Source: Pantoea anthophila (GTDB taxonomy: Bacteria; Pseudomonadota; Gammaproteobacteria; Enterobacterales; Enterobacteriaceae). From it: a stretch of DNA of 64,000 nucleotides. Positions 36,731 to 44,456 of this stretch are shown here, piece by piece; the first letter of the stretch is position 1, and every line of letters begins with the position of its first letter. The DNA is taken from the NCBI RefSeq assembly GCF_006494375.1, contig NZ_VHIZ01000066.1, positions 177,245 through 241,244 of the forward strand, in the 5' to 3' direction. Below the pieces are notes generated by a model. It was not told where the DNA came from. It was given only the letters and a program-made list of their open reading frames with translations, and did no database searches. A program made the translations under genes and the position numbers.

Positions 36731-36750
36731 TCGCCATCTGCGGATGGCGA
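36731..36750 (+). terminator. Hairpin after ppiA
   Basis: TCGCCATC pairs with GATGGCGA around a four-base loop, starting nine bases past the ppiA stop. The bases after it are GC-rich, so it is at best a weak terminator. Confidence 0.45.
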
Positions 36751-36820
36751 TCGCCCGCCGCCTCCGGCAAAGCCAGAATTTGCTCTTATACTTAGGGCAA
36801 AAACCTGAGCAGGAGGCGGC

Positions 36821-36991
36821 ATGGCGAACAAACTCACCGAAAAACAGAAGGTCACACTGTGGCAACAGCGGCGCAGCGCCAGCTATCAGGCCAGCTGTCG
36901 GCTGGAGGGCTTCACACCGAATGAGATCAGCGTGAAGAGTGACGATGCGGAAACGCGTCTGGCGTCACTGAGGAGGCAATATGGACTCTAA
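36821..36991 (+). CDS. yhfG: Fic antitoxin-like protein YhfG
   Basis: A 56-residue protein starting MANKLTEKQKVTLWQQRR, preceded by AGGAGGCGGC. It matches E. coli YhfG (KKLTDKQKSRLWELQR). The segment SCRLEG fits the inhibitory motif (Ser/Thr)-xxx-Glu-(Gly/Asn) that class I Fic antitoxins such as VbhA insert into the Fic active site. It overlaps the start of fic by 11 bases, so both are made together. The likely role is to hold the AMP-transferase activity of Fic in check by direct contact. Confidence 0.85.
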   Translation: MANKLTEKQKVTLWQQRRSASYQASCRLEGFTPNEISVKSDDAETRLASLRRQYGL

Positions 36992-37574
36992 CAGCGCCGT
37001 CAGCCAGGACCCTTACCTGTGGCAGCACGACAATGTGCTGAAAAATCTGGCCGAAATTCACGATGCCGCCCAGTTGCGTAAGGCGGAGCTGAGCTTCAGT
37101 GCGGCGCGTCTCGCCACGCTGGAACTGGGGCCCCGCAACCCCGGTTTGCCCTGGCTGCGTCAGATTCACCGCACCCTGTTCCAGGATCTCTACAGCTGGG
37201 CCGGTGAACTGCGCACCATCGATATCTGGCGCGATGAGACGCCGTTCTGTCATTTCGAATATATCGAAAAAGAGGGCAACGCCCTGATGGCCGCGCTGGA
37301 AGAGGAGAAGGGGCTGGCTGACCTCCCGCGTGACGCCTTTATCCCGCGTATCGCCCACTACTATTGTGAAATTAACATGCTGCATCCGTTCCGCCATGGC
37401 AACGGGCGGGCCCAGCGCATCTTCTTCGAACAGCTGGCGCTGCATGCCGGGTATCTGCTGACGTGGGAAGAGACCGATGCGGAGAGCTGGAAAGCGGCTA
37501 ATCAGGCAGGTGTGGCGGGCGATCTGGCTCCGCTGGAGGCGGTTTTTGCGAAAGTGGTGAGTGAGGCGGCTTAA
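36981..37574 (+). CDS. fic: Fic-domain AMP-transferase
   Basis: Fic enzymes transfer AMP from ATP to hydroxyl side chains of target proteins; in class I systems a separate antitoxin blocks them. The 197-residue product has the complete active-site motif HPFRHGNGR at 135-143, with catalytic His135, and the beta-hairpin flap region GELRTIDIWRDETPF at 75-89. The start overlaps yhfG behind GAGGAGG. Targets in enterobacteria are not established for this family member; the related FicT toxins act on DNA gyrase and topoisomerase IV. pabA follows 41 bases downstream. Confidence 0.93.
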   Translation: MDSNSAVSQDPYLWQHDNVLKNLAEIHDAAQLRKAELSFSAARLATLELGPRNPGLPWLRQIHRTLFQDLYSWAGELRTIDIWRDETPFCHFEYIEKEGNALMAALEEEKGLADLPRDAFIPRIAHYYCEINMLHPFRHGNGRAQRIFFEQLALHAGYLLTWEETDAESWKAANQAGVAGDLAPLEAVFAKVVSEAA

Positions 37575-37615
37575 CCACGTAGAATAGCGGCGCGGTTTAT
37601 CATTCTGGATCAGTC

Positions 37616-38191
37616 ATGCTGCTGCTTATCGACAACTACGACTCCTTTACCTGGAATCTTTATCAATATTTCTGCGAACTGGATGCGCAGGTTAAGGTGG
37701 TGCGCAATGACGCCATCACGCTGGAGCAGATGGCTGCCTTACCGCTGACCCATCTGGTGATCTCTCCCGGTCCCTGTACGCCTTCGGAGTCGGGGATCTC
37801 ACTGGCGGCCATCCGCCACTTTGCCGGGCAGCTGCCGGTGCTGGGCGTTTGTCTGGGTCATCAGGCTATCGCGCAGGCGTATGGTGCGCAGGTGGTCCGC
37901 GCCCGTCAGGTGATGCACGGCAAAACCTCCGCCATTCAGCACACCGGCAAAGGCGTGTTCCGCAATCTCAACAATCCTCTGACTGTCACCCGTTACCATT
38001 CGCTGATCGTGCAGCGCGAGACGCTGCCCGATACGTTCGAGGTCACCGCCTGGAGTCTGCGCGACGGTGAGCCCGACGAGATCATGGGTTTCCGCCATAA
38101 AACGCTGGCGCTGGAAGGCGTGCAGTTTCATCCCGAGAGCATTCTCAGCGAGCAGGGGCATCAGCTGCTGCGCAATTTCCTGACGCAATAA
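37616..38191 (+). CDS. pabA: Aminodeoxychorismate synthase glutaminase PabA
   Basis: PabA releases ammonia from glutamine for PabB, which makes 4-amino-4-deoxychorismate on the way to folate. The 191-residue class I amidotransferase has oxyanion motif SPGPCTP, nucleophile Cys79 in GVCLGHQ, and the His-Glu pair in VQFHPESI. It follows fic and precedes argD, the E. coli order. Confidence 0.97.
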   Translation: MLLLIDNYDSFTWNLYQYFCELDAQVKVVRNDAITLEQMAALPLTHLVISPGPCTPSESGISLAAIRHFAGQLPVLGVCLGHQAIAQAYGAQVVRARQVMHGKTSAIQHTGKGVFRNLNNPLTVTRYHSLIVQRETLPDTFEVTAWSLRDGEPDEIMGFRHKTLALEGVQFHPESILSEQGHQLLRNFLTQ

Positions 38192-38201
38192 GTTGCCTTT
38201 G

Positions 38202-38240
38202 AGTGATTTTTTATGCATATTTTGTGATTATTATTTCAAT
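38202..38240 (+). promoter_or_regulatory. Tandem ARG boxes (ArgR operator) of argD
   Basis: Two 18-base sites at 38202-38219 and 38223-38240 each match the ARG box consensus (wNTGAATwwwwATTCANw) at 16 of 18 positions and are separated by exactly three bases, the usual spacing for an ArgR hexamer. They lie 33-71 bases before the argD start, so arginine should repress argD through ArgR. Confidence 0.82.
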
Positions 38241-38272
38241 GTTGCACAACTATCATTCAAATGGGGTCATCA

Positions 38273-39493
38273 ATGGCGGCGGAAAAAATTGCGGTTACCC
38301 GGGAGACGTTCGATAACGTTATTTTGCCTGTTTATGCACCTGCGCAGTTTGTGCCGGTAAAAGGCAAAGGCAGTCGTGTATGGGATCAGCGGGGCAAAGA
38401 GTATATCGATTTCTCCGGCGGGATCGCCGTCACCGCACTGGGCCACTGCCATCCGGCGCTGGTGGAGGCGCTGAAAAGCCAGGGCGAAACGCTGTGGCAT
38501 ACCAGCAACGTTTTCACCAACGAACCGGCCCTGCGCCTGGCCAGTAAGCTGATCCAGTCCACCTTTGCGGAGCGCGTTTTCTTTGCTAACTCCGGTGCCG
38601 AAGCGAACGAAGCCGCCTTTAAGCTGGCGCGTTACTACGCCTGCAAACGTCACAGCCCTTTCAAAAGTAAGATCATCGCCTTTCATAACGCCTTCCACGG
38701 GCGGACGCTGTTTACCGTCACGGTTGGCGGTCAGCCAAAATATTCAGACGGCTTCGGCCCGAAACCGGCGGACATCGTGCATGTGCCGTTCAATGACCTG
38801 GAGGCGGTAAAAGCGGTTATCGACGATCACACCTGTGCCATCGTGGTGGAACCGATTCAGGGCGAAGGCGGCGTGATGCCCGCGACGCAGGCCTTTATGC
38901 AGGGACTGCGTGAGCTGTGCGATAAGCATCAGGCGCTGCTGGTGCTGGACGAAGTGCAGAGCGGTATGGGCCGCAGCGGCAAGCTGTTCGCCTATGAGCA
39001 CTATGGTGTTCAGCCCGATATCCTGACCTCAGCCAAAGCGCTGGGCGGCGGTTTCCCGGTCAGCGCCATGCTGACCACCAATGAGATCGCCTCGACGATG
39101 GCGCCAGGCGTGCATGGCACTACCTACGGCGGCAACCCGCTGGCCTGTGCGATTGCCGAAACCGCACTCGATATCATCAATACGCCAGAGGTACTGTCAG
39201 GCGTTGAGGCGCGTCGTCAGCACTTTGTGAACGCCTTACAGGCTATCGATGCGAAGTACGATCTGTTCAGCGATATTCGCGGCAAGGGGCTGCTGATTGG
39301 CGCGGCGCTGAAACCGCAGCATGCCGGACGGTCGCGCGATATCCTCAATGCCGCGGCCGCTGAAGGCGTGATGGTGCTGGTCGCCGGCACCGACGTGATG
39401 CGTTTTGCCCCGTCGCTGATCATCGAGCCTGCTGACATCGAAGAGGGCATGAGCCGCTTTGCCACGGCTGTCGGCAAAGTGCTCAACGGCTAG
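38273..39493 (+). CDS. argD: Acetylornithine/succinyldiaminopimelate aminotransferase
   Basis: ArgD is a pyridoxal-phosphate aminotransferase of arginine synthesis that also serves lysine synthesis. The 406-residue product has NSGAEANEAAFKLAR for cofactor phosphate binding, the DEVQSGMGR segment and the Schiff-base lysine in LTSAKALGGGFP. ATG 38273 gives the family length (406 in E. coli); an in-frame ATG at 38261 adds four residues and has no ribosome site. Tandem ARG boxes precede it. Its end overlaps that of convergent yhfK by 11 bases. Confidence 0.97.
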   Translation: MAAEKIAVTRETFDNVILPVYAPAQFVPVKGKGSRVWDQRGKEYIDFSGGIAVTALGHCHPALVEALKSQGETLWHTSNVFTNEPALRLASKLIQSTFAERVFFANSGAEANEAAFKLARYYACKRHSPFKSKIIAFHNAFHGRTLFTVTVGGQPKYSDGFGPKPADIVHVPFNDLEAVKAVIDDHTCAIVVEPIQGEGGVMPATQAFMQGLRELCDKHQALLVLDEVQSGMGRSGKLFAYEHYGVQPDILTSAKALGGGFPVSAMLTTNEIASTMAPGVHGTTYGGNPLACAIAETALDIINTPEVLSGVEARRQHFVNALQAIDAKYDLFSDIRGKGLLIGAALKPQHAGRSRDILNAAAAEGVMVLVAGTDVMRFAPSLIIEPADIEEGMSRFATAVGKVLNG

Positions 39494-41570
39494 CGGATTT
39501 CTTCCGTAAGTGTCTGATCAGCCAGCGGCCATGTTGTGGTCGCTGGCTCCACGCCAGCGAGGAGATGGTGTGCATGACGCTGAGATGATCGAGAATGCGT
39601 CGCACATGCTGCTCCACCACCGTTACCGGTCCTTCACTGATATTCCCCAGCTCATCCAGCAGATTAACCTGCGAACTGGCACCCTCATATTCCAGCCGCT
39701 GCTGACAGCGTTGCAGCGCGATCTCACAGGATTGCAGGTAACGTTCCGCCAGCGAGGGGGTCAGCATGGTGTGCTCACGCGCCAGAATGGTCATCGCATT
39801 GATGTGCTCGACGATAAACTGGCTGTGCGTGACCCAGAGCCGCATATCTTTCAGATACTGGGCGTTGAAACCCGGCTCCTGCATCGCCTGATTCAGCGAG
39901 TTAAACAGCGCATTGTGCGCCTGATTCACCTGCACGCGCTGATAAGCCAGCTTGCCGGGTGCCTGTTCCTCTCCCAGCAGGAGGCGCAGCGCATCCTGAT
40001 AGGTTTCCAGCGCGTCATGGGCATTTTGCCGCAGTAAGCCACTCTGCCACTGCGGCCAGAGCCAGATCATGCCGCCAAAGGCGATCAGACAGCCCATCAG
40101 CGTATCCATCAGTCGCGGCAGCAGAAACTGCGCGCCATTCAGTGAGAGGAGCTGCAGCGAGTAAACCGCAGTGACCGTAAAGCCAATCATCGACCAGCCA
40201 TAAAACTGACGGGTAAAGCGATAGCTGATAAAGGTAATCGCCAGCATCACCAGCAGGACGACAGGTTCCGGCACCGCCAGACGCAGTGTGGCCGCCGCGA
40301 CCACCAGACCGGCAAAGGTGCCGAGCGCACGGTGCTGGATACGGACGCGGGTGGCGCTGTAGCCGTTCTGGCTGACGAACATGATCGTCATCAGAATCCA
40401 GTAGGGCTTAGGGATGTTGAAGAAGAGCGCCAGCGCGCTGCCCAGCATCAGCATGACCGCAAAGCGACCGGCAGTGCGCAGCGCTGAGGAGCGAAATGAG
40501 AGGTAGCTGCGCAGCGCCGGGAGCAGCGGCAGACGGCGCTGTCGGTCAGCCATCAGGTCGCGCTGGTAAAGCGGTTTCTGGGTGCGCAGCACCCGCGCAA
40601 TGCGGTTGAAGTGATAAAGGCAGAAATGGCCCACCGGATTGTCGGGATGCTGACGGGCGATCTTCTCCAGCGCGCCAAGCTGTTTATCCATCGCAAAACG
40701 ATCGGCTAACTGGTGGTAGAGAATGGTATCGGCCAGCACCCGCAGCCGGGCTGAGATGGTTTTGGCGTTCCAGCGGATCACCGCTTCAGCATGGCTCTGC
40801 TCAACCAGTTTCTGCACCTCTTCCGGCCGGTGCAGGCTGACCGAAATGTGCTCCTGCAGATCCAGCGCCACCTGAAAGGCGCGCGTCAGCCGTTTATGGC
40901 TGTTGTCGCGGCTCGCCGACAGCATATGCATCTGCTGATAACAGGTGTTGATCAAATCGACCACTTTCTGCTGCCGAGCCAGCAGCGGTGGCAGGGCCTT
41001 CTCCGGATCGGTCAGCTGCGTCAGCAGGGTATATTTGGCGTCGCAGTAGTTCGCCAGCTCGCGGTAGATCAGGCTCAGGCTTTCGCGCATCGGCTGCTCT
41101 TTCCACAGCCAGAACCAGAACCAGTTAAACACGCCATACCAGAGGGTACCGCCGATATAGAGCAGCGGTGGCACATAGATGGGCATGCGGCCCGTCAGGC
41201 TCAGGGTAAAAATAGCGGCGATGAGGGTGCCGGAGAGCAGGCGGCCATGCAGCGGGCTGATCTCCCCGGTGACGCCCAGCAGCAGGGGCATCGCAAACAG
41301 GATCAGCGGCAGCGGAACCGCATGCAGGGTAAGCCATTGGATCAGGAAGCTGCCAAGCGCAAACAGGCTGCCGCCCACAATCAGACGTTTGAAGAAGCGT
41401 TTATGCGGGGTATCGAGACCGGCAATGTTGCAGCAGGCGGGAACTAACGAGAACAGCAGACCTTTTTGCAGGTCGCCAGCCAGCCAGCCCAGCGCGACCG
41501 GCAGGCAGAGCACCAGCGTTTGCCGCAGGGCATAGTTCACTTCAGGGTGATAAATAATTCGACGCCACAT
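39483..41570 (-). CDS. yhfK: YccS/YhfK family (FUSC-like) inner-membrane protein
   Basis: A 695-residue membrane protein related to YccS and the FusC/AaeB aromatic-acid efflux group. Two hydrophobic blocks are visible, at about 12-155 and about 370-510, each with several short membrane helices (VLCLPVALGWLAGDL; RFAVMLMLGSALALFFNI). Cytoplasmic domains follow each block and include LRVLADTILYHQLADR. No substrate is known for YhfK. It is downstream of crp on the same strand, with a terminator between, and its last codons overlap argD. Confidence 0.9.
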   Translation of the reverse strand: MWRRIIYHPEVNYALRQTLVLCLPVALGWLAGDLQKGLLFSLVPACCNIAGLDTPHKRFFKRLIVGGSLFALGSFLIQWLTLHAVPLPLILFAMPLLLGVTGEISPLHGRLLSGTLIAAIFTLSLTGRMPIYVPPLLYIGGTLWYGVFNWFWFWLWKEQPMRESLSLIYRELANYCDAKYTLLTQLTDPEKALPPLLARQQKVVDLINTCYQQMHMLSASRDNSHKRLTRAFQVALDLQEHISVSLHRPEEVQKLVEQSHAEAVIRWNAKTISARLRVLADTILYHQLADRFAMDKQLGALEKIARQHPDNPVGHFCLYHFNRIARVLRTQKPLYQRDLMADRQRRLPLLPALRSYLSFRSSALRTAGRFAVMLMLGSALALFFNIPKPYWILMTIMFVSQNGYSATRVRIQHRALGTFAGLVVAAATLRLAVPEPVVLLVMLAITFISYRFTRQFYGWSMIGFTVTAVYSLQLLSLNGAQFLLPRLMDTLMGCLIAFGGMIWLWPQWQSGLLRQNAHDALETYQDALRLLLGEEQAPGKLAYQRVQVNQAHNALFNSLNQAMQEPGFNAQYLKDMRLWVTHSQFIVEHINAMTILAREHTMLTPSLAERYLQSCEIALQRCQQRLEYEGASSQVNLLDELGNISEGPVTVVEQHVRRILDHLSVMHTISSLAWSQRPQHGRWLIRHLRKKSASR

Positions 41571-41590
41571 CGGCTCAGCACAAACAATAA

Positions 41591-41614
41591 CGGCGTGATG
41601 CGAACATCACGCCG
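41591..41614 (-). terminator. Intrinsic terminator after crp
   Basis: A perfect ten-base stem (CGGCGTGATG with CATCACGCCG) encloses a CGAA loop, 14 bases past the crp stop. On the minus strand it is followed by TTATTGTTTG, so crp transcripts should end here before yhfK. Confidence 0.82.
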
Positions 41615-41627
41615 TGGATGACAGGAA

Positions 41628-42260
41628 TTAGCGGGTGCCGTAAACGACGATGGTTTTGCCGTGTGCAGAGATCAGATTCTGATCTTCCAGCATCTTCAGA
41701 ATACGGCCCACGGTTTCGCGTGAACAACCTACAATCTGGCCAATTTCCTGACGGGTAATTTTAATTTGCATGCCGTCGGGATGCGTCATGGCATCTGGCT
41801 GTTTCGCCAGGTTAAGCAGAGTCTGTGCAATGCGTCCGGTCACGTCGAGGAAAGCGAGGTTACCCACTTTTTCTGACGTTACCTGCAGGCGACGCGCCAT
41901 CTGCGACGAGAGTCGCATCAGGATGTCAGGGTTCACCTGAATCAGCTGGCGGAATTTCTTGTAGGAGATCTCCGCCACTTCGCACGCGCTTTTAGCACGA
42001 ACCCAGGCGCTGCGCTCCTGACCTTCTTCAAACAGGCCAAGCTCGCCGATGAAATCCCCCTGATTCAGGTAGGAAAGAATCATCTCTTTGCCTTCTTCAT
42101 CTTTGATCAGAACCGCGACGGAACCTTTCACGATGTAGTAAAGCGTTTCAGCTTTTTCACCTTGGTGAATCAGCGTACTTTTGGATGGATACTTGTGAAT
42201 ATGGCAATGGGACAGGAACCATTCGAGTGTAGGGTCTGTTTGCGGTTTGCCGAGAACCAT
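41628..42260 (-). CDS. crp: cAMP receptor protein CRP
   Basis: CRP is the global regulator of carbon use; with cAMP it binds TGTGA-N6-TCACA sites. The 210-residue product appears almost identical to the E. coli protein. The cAMP pocket is visible in GDFIGELGLFEEGQERSAW (mature Glu72, Arg82, Ser83), followed by the long C helix (MARRLQVTSEKVGNLAFLD) and the helix-turn-helix TRQEIGQIVGCSRETVGRI. It is divergent from yhfA. Its effect may be felt in this window at the ppiA site. Confidence 0.99.
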   Translation of the reverse strand: MVLGKPQTDPTLEWFLSHCHIHKYPSKSTLIHQGEKAETLYYIVKGSVAVLIKDEEGKEMILSYLNQGDFIGELGLFEEGQERSAWVRAKSACEVAEISYKKFRQLIQVNPDILMRLSSQMARRLQVTSEKVGNLAFLDVTGRIAQTLLNLAKQPDAMTHPDGMQIKITRQEIGQIVGCSRETVGRILKMLEDQNLISAHGKTIVVYGTR

Positions 42261-42563
42261 TCGCTATTATCCTCTGTTGTAATCGTGCCCAAAATACAGG
42301 GGGCAGTTTTCCCTGTCAGGCGGTGAAAGCTTCAAGCGTTTCCTTTTCAGGAAATTATTCGGGCCGCATCAGGCGCAGTGCGCATCATTCTTCCCGGCTT
42401 CGCCATCGGGTGACGAAAAATATTTTCAGCTCTGTTTGTAGCACAGCTTTTGCCGACTGTCTTCTGTTGTCTCGCTTCAGCTAAGGGCGGATTTCTCTGG
42501 ATTGCTGTTTATCAGGCGAAAGCGTACTCTGGCGACAAAACAGCGTATTCCGGAGCAAAAATC
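42261..42563. other. Divergent crp/yhfA promoter region
   Basis: These 303 bases have no convincing gene. E. coli crp has a long leader and CRP autoregulation; I searched by eye for TGTGA-N6-TCACA and found no good site. The yhfA frame is open back to 42450, but the ribosome site GGAG is at 42552-42555, eight bases before ATG 42564. Confidence 0.4.
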
Positions 42564-42968
42564 ATGCAGGCAAGAGTGAAATGGGTAGAAGGGATGACAT
42601 TCCTTGGTGAGTCATCCTCCGGCCATCAGATCCTGATGGATGGCAATTCAGGGGATAAAGCGCCCAGCCCAATGGAGATGGTGCTGATGGCGGCGGGCGG
42701 ATGCAGCGCGATCGACGTGGTATCAATTCTGCAAAAAGGCCGCAACGATGTGGCTGATTGTGAAGTAAAACTGACCTCAGAACGTCGTGAAGAGGCGCCG
42801 CGAATCTTTACGCACATCAACCTGCATTTTATCGTGAGTGGTAAAGCACTCCAGGATAAAGCGGTCTCACGCGCGGTGGATCTTTCTGCTGAAAAATATT
42901 GCTCGGTGGCCATCATGCTGGGGAAAGGTGTGACGATGACGCATAGCTATGAGGTGGTTGAGCTGTAA
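42564..42968 (+). CDS. yhfA: OsmC/Ohr-family protein YhfA
   Basis: A 134-residue OsmC-fold protein; relatives are small thiol-based peroxidases or redox proteins. The family cysteines are visible in AAGGCSAIDV and SAEKYCSVAIML, in positions typical for OsmC-type catalytic pairs. The function of YhfA itself is not established. ATG 42564 is chosen for its GGAG site and match to homologue starts. It converges on prkB, and a 186-base inverted-repeat element lies in between. Confidence 0.9.
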   Translation: MQARVKWVEGMTFLGESSSGHQILMDGNSGDKAPSPMEMVLMAAGGCSAIDVVSILQKGRNDVADCEVKLTSERREEAPRIFTHINLHFIVSGKALQDKAVSRAVDLSAEKYCSVAIMLGKGVTMTHSYEVVEL

Positions 42969-43020
42969 TAGCCGCAGGTTTTTTTAAAGTTGCTGGCAGT
43001 CCGGTGTGAGGCCGTGCCTG

Positions 43021-43206
43021 CGCAGGAAACCGGGTCAGATCGGAAAGTCGCTTGAGCCAATCCATGGCCGCTCGGCCCGCGCGATTACGCACCTCATCCC
43101 TGAGGTGCGCCCGTAGCCGGGCCAACACGTTGCGTTGTTCAAAAACGCTCCCGGCGTTTTTATCCGGGCGGCGGGACGCTTTCCTCTTCTGACCCGGTTC
43201 CCTGCG
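43021..43206. repeat. 186-bp inverted-repeat element (MITE-like)
   Basis: Nineteen-base ends at 43021-43039 and 43188-43206 are inverted copies with a single mismatch (CGCAGGAAACCGGGTCAGA against CGCAGGGAACCGGGTCAGA). Inside, GGAAAG/CTTTCC continues the long stem. CGCACCTCA/TGAGGTGCG (43088-43109, loop TCCC) is nested in GGCCCG/CGGGCC (43074-43123). AAAAACGC/GCGTTTTT (43141-43161) forms another hairpin. There is no reading frame of note. The layout suggests a small non-autonomous mobile or palindromic element in the convergent yhfA-prkB gap; a structured RNA is an alternative. I do not recognise it as REP, ERIC or BOX. No clear target duplication was seen. Confidence 0.7.
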
Positions 43207-43302
43207 TGTTGAACTTATATGCTCCCTGAAGCCTGCTCAGCGGTTGCCACATTTACCCTGTGTCAGTTTTGTCATCCGTTTGAAAAGGCCCTTTATGGCC
43301 GC

Positions 43303-44172
43303 TCACTCTATCCGTTTACCTTCCATCAGCCGCTTCACCAGCGGCCCCATGATCAGCTCCATCGCCAGCCCCATTTTACCGCCGGGCACTACCAGCGTAT
43401 TGATGTGCGAGATAAACGACCCCTGCAGCATCGCCAGCAGATAGGGGAAGTCGATATCCTCCAATCCCTGGAAGTGGATTACCACAAAGCTCTCATCCAG
43501 TGACGGGATAGCGCGGGCGGCAAACGGGTTCGAAGTATCCACGGTCGGGACGCGCTGAAAGTTAATATGGGTGCGGGAGAACTGGGGCGTAATGAAGTTG
43601 ATGTAATCCTCCATCGACCGCACCACCGAATCCATCACTGCCTCGCGGGAGTGGCCGCGCTCGCTGGTGTCCCGCACCAGCTTCTGAATCCATTCAAGGT
43701 TAACAATCGGCACCACGCCCACCAGCAGATCCACCTGTTCTGCGACGTTATGCTGCGCGGTGACCACGCCGCCATGCAGGCCTTCATAGAACAGAATATC
43801 GGTGTCCTGCGGCAGCGGCTGCCACGGCGTAAAGGTGCCAGGCACCTGATTCCACGGCACCGCCTCATCATAGGTGTGCAGATATTTACGCGACTGGCCC
43901 TGTCCGCTTTGACCATACTCTTTGAAACTCTGCTCCAGCAGGCCAAAGTCGTTGGCCTCCGGGCCGAAATAGCTGACGTGACGTCCTAAATCGCGCGCTT
44001 TACGAATCGCCATATCCATTTCAGGGCGGGTAAAGCGGTGAAAGCTGTCGCCTTCCAGCTCCGCCGCATGCAGATTTAGCTGCTGGAAGATTTTGCGAAA
44101 CGCGAGGCTGGTGGTGGTGGTTCCTGCGCCGCTGGAACCGGTCACCGCGATAATGGGATGACGAGCAGACAT
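43303..44172 (-). CDS. prkB: Putative phosphoribulokinase PrkB
   Basis: A 289-residue P-loop kinase of the phosphoribulokinase/uridine kinase family: GSSGAGTTTTS near residue 11, EGDSFHRFTR, DILFYEGLHGG and RDTSERGHSREAVMDS. The physiological substrate in enterobacteria, which lack the Calvin cycle, is not known. The start is MSARHPIIAVTG at 44172, behind GGAGC and matching E. coli; nine upstream in-frame codons are left out. It lies downstream of yheT-yheU on the same strand. Confidence 0.93.
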   Translation of the reverse strand: MSARHPIIAVTGSSGAGTTTTSLAFRKIFQQLNLHAAELEGDSFHRFTRPEMDMAIRKARDLGRHVSYFGPEANDFGLLEQSFKEYGQSGQGQSRKYLHTYDEAVPWNQVPGTFTPWQPLPQDTDILFYEGLHGGVVTAQHNVAEQVDLLVGVVPIVNLEWIQKLVRDTSERGHSREAVMDSVVRSMEDYINFITPQFSRTHINFQRVPTVDTSNPFAARAIPSLDESFVVIHFQGLEDIDFPYLLAMLQGSFISHINTLVVPGGKMGLAMELIMGPLVKRLMEGKRIE

Positions 44173-44233
44173 AGAAAAGCTCCCTGTGTGGTCGGGCAAT
44201 GAGCATTGTTATCATGAAATGCCCGCCGGTGCA

Positions 44234-44452
44234 TCAGCCGCGAAATTCTTTGCGCGGCATAATATTGACCGACTCATGCAGTTCCGACCATACCAGCACC
44301 ACTTCGCCAGACTCCAGCTGCCGACGCACATCCGCGACCTTGTCGACCAGGCTGCGCTCCTGTTCGCCATAGTCGGTGCCTTCGCGCAGCACAAACGTTT
44401 CAATCAGGTTTTCGAGGGTCTCCGGGGAGACCTGTTGCCAGGGAATAATCAC
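44234..44452 (-). CDS. yheU: Conserved small protein YheU
   Basis: A 72-residue protein starting with GTG at 44452 (IIPWQQVSPETLENLIE), the same length as E. coli YheU and nearly the same sequence, including FVLREGTDYGE and VLVWSELHESVNIMPR. It belongs to a small family of unknown function. The start lies four bases past the yheT stop, so translation is probably coupled. The open frame reaches further upstream inside yheT but homology supports the GTG. Confidence 0.92.
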   Translation of the reverse strand: MIIPWQQVSPETLENLIETFVLREGTDYGEQERSLVDKVADVRRQLESGEVVLVWSELHESVNIMPRKEFRG

Positions 44453-44456
44453 GCGA

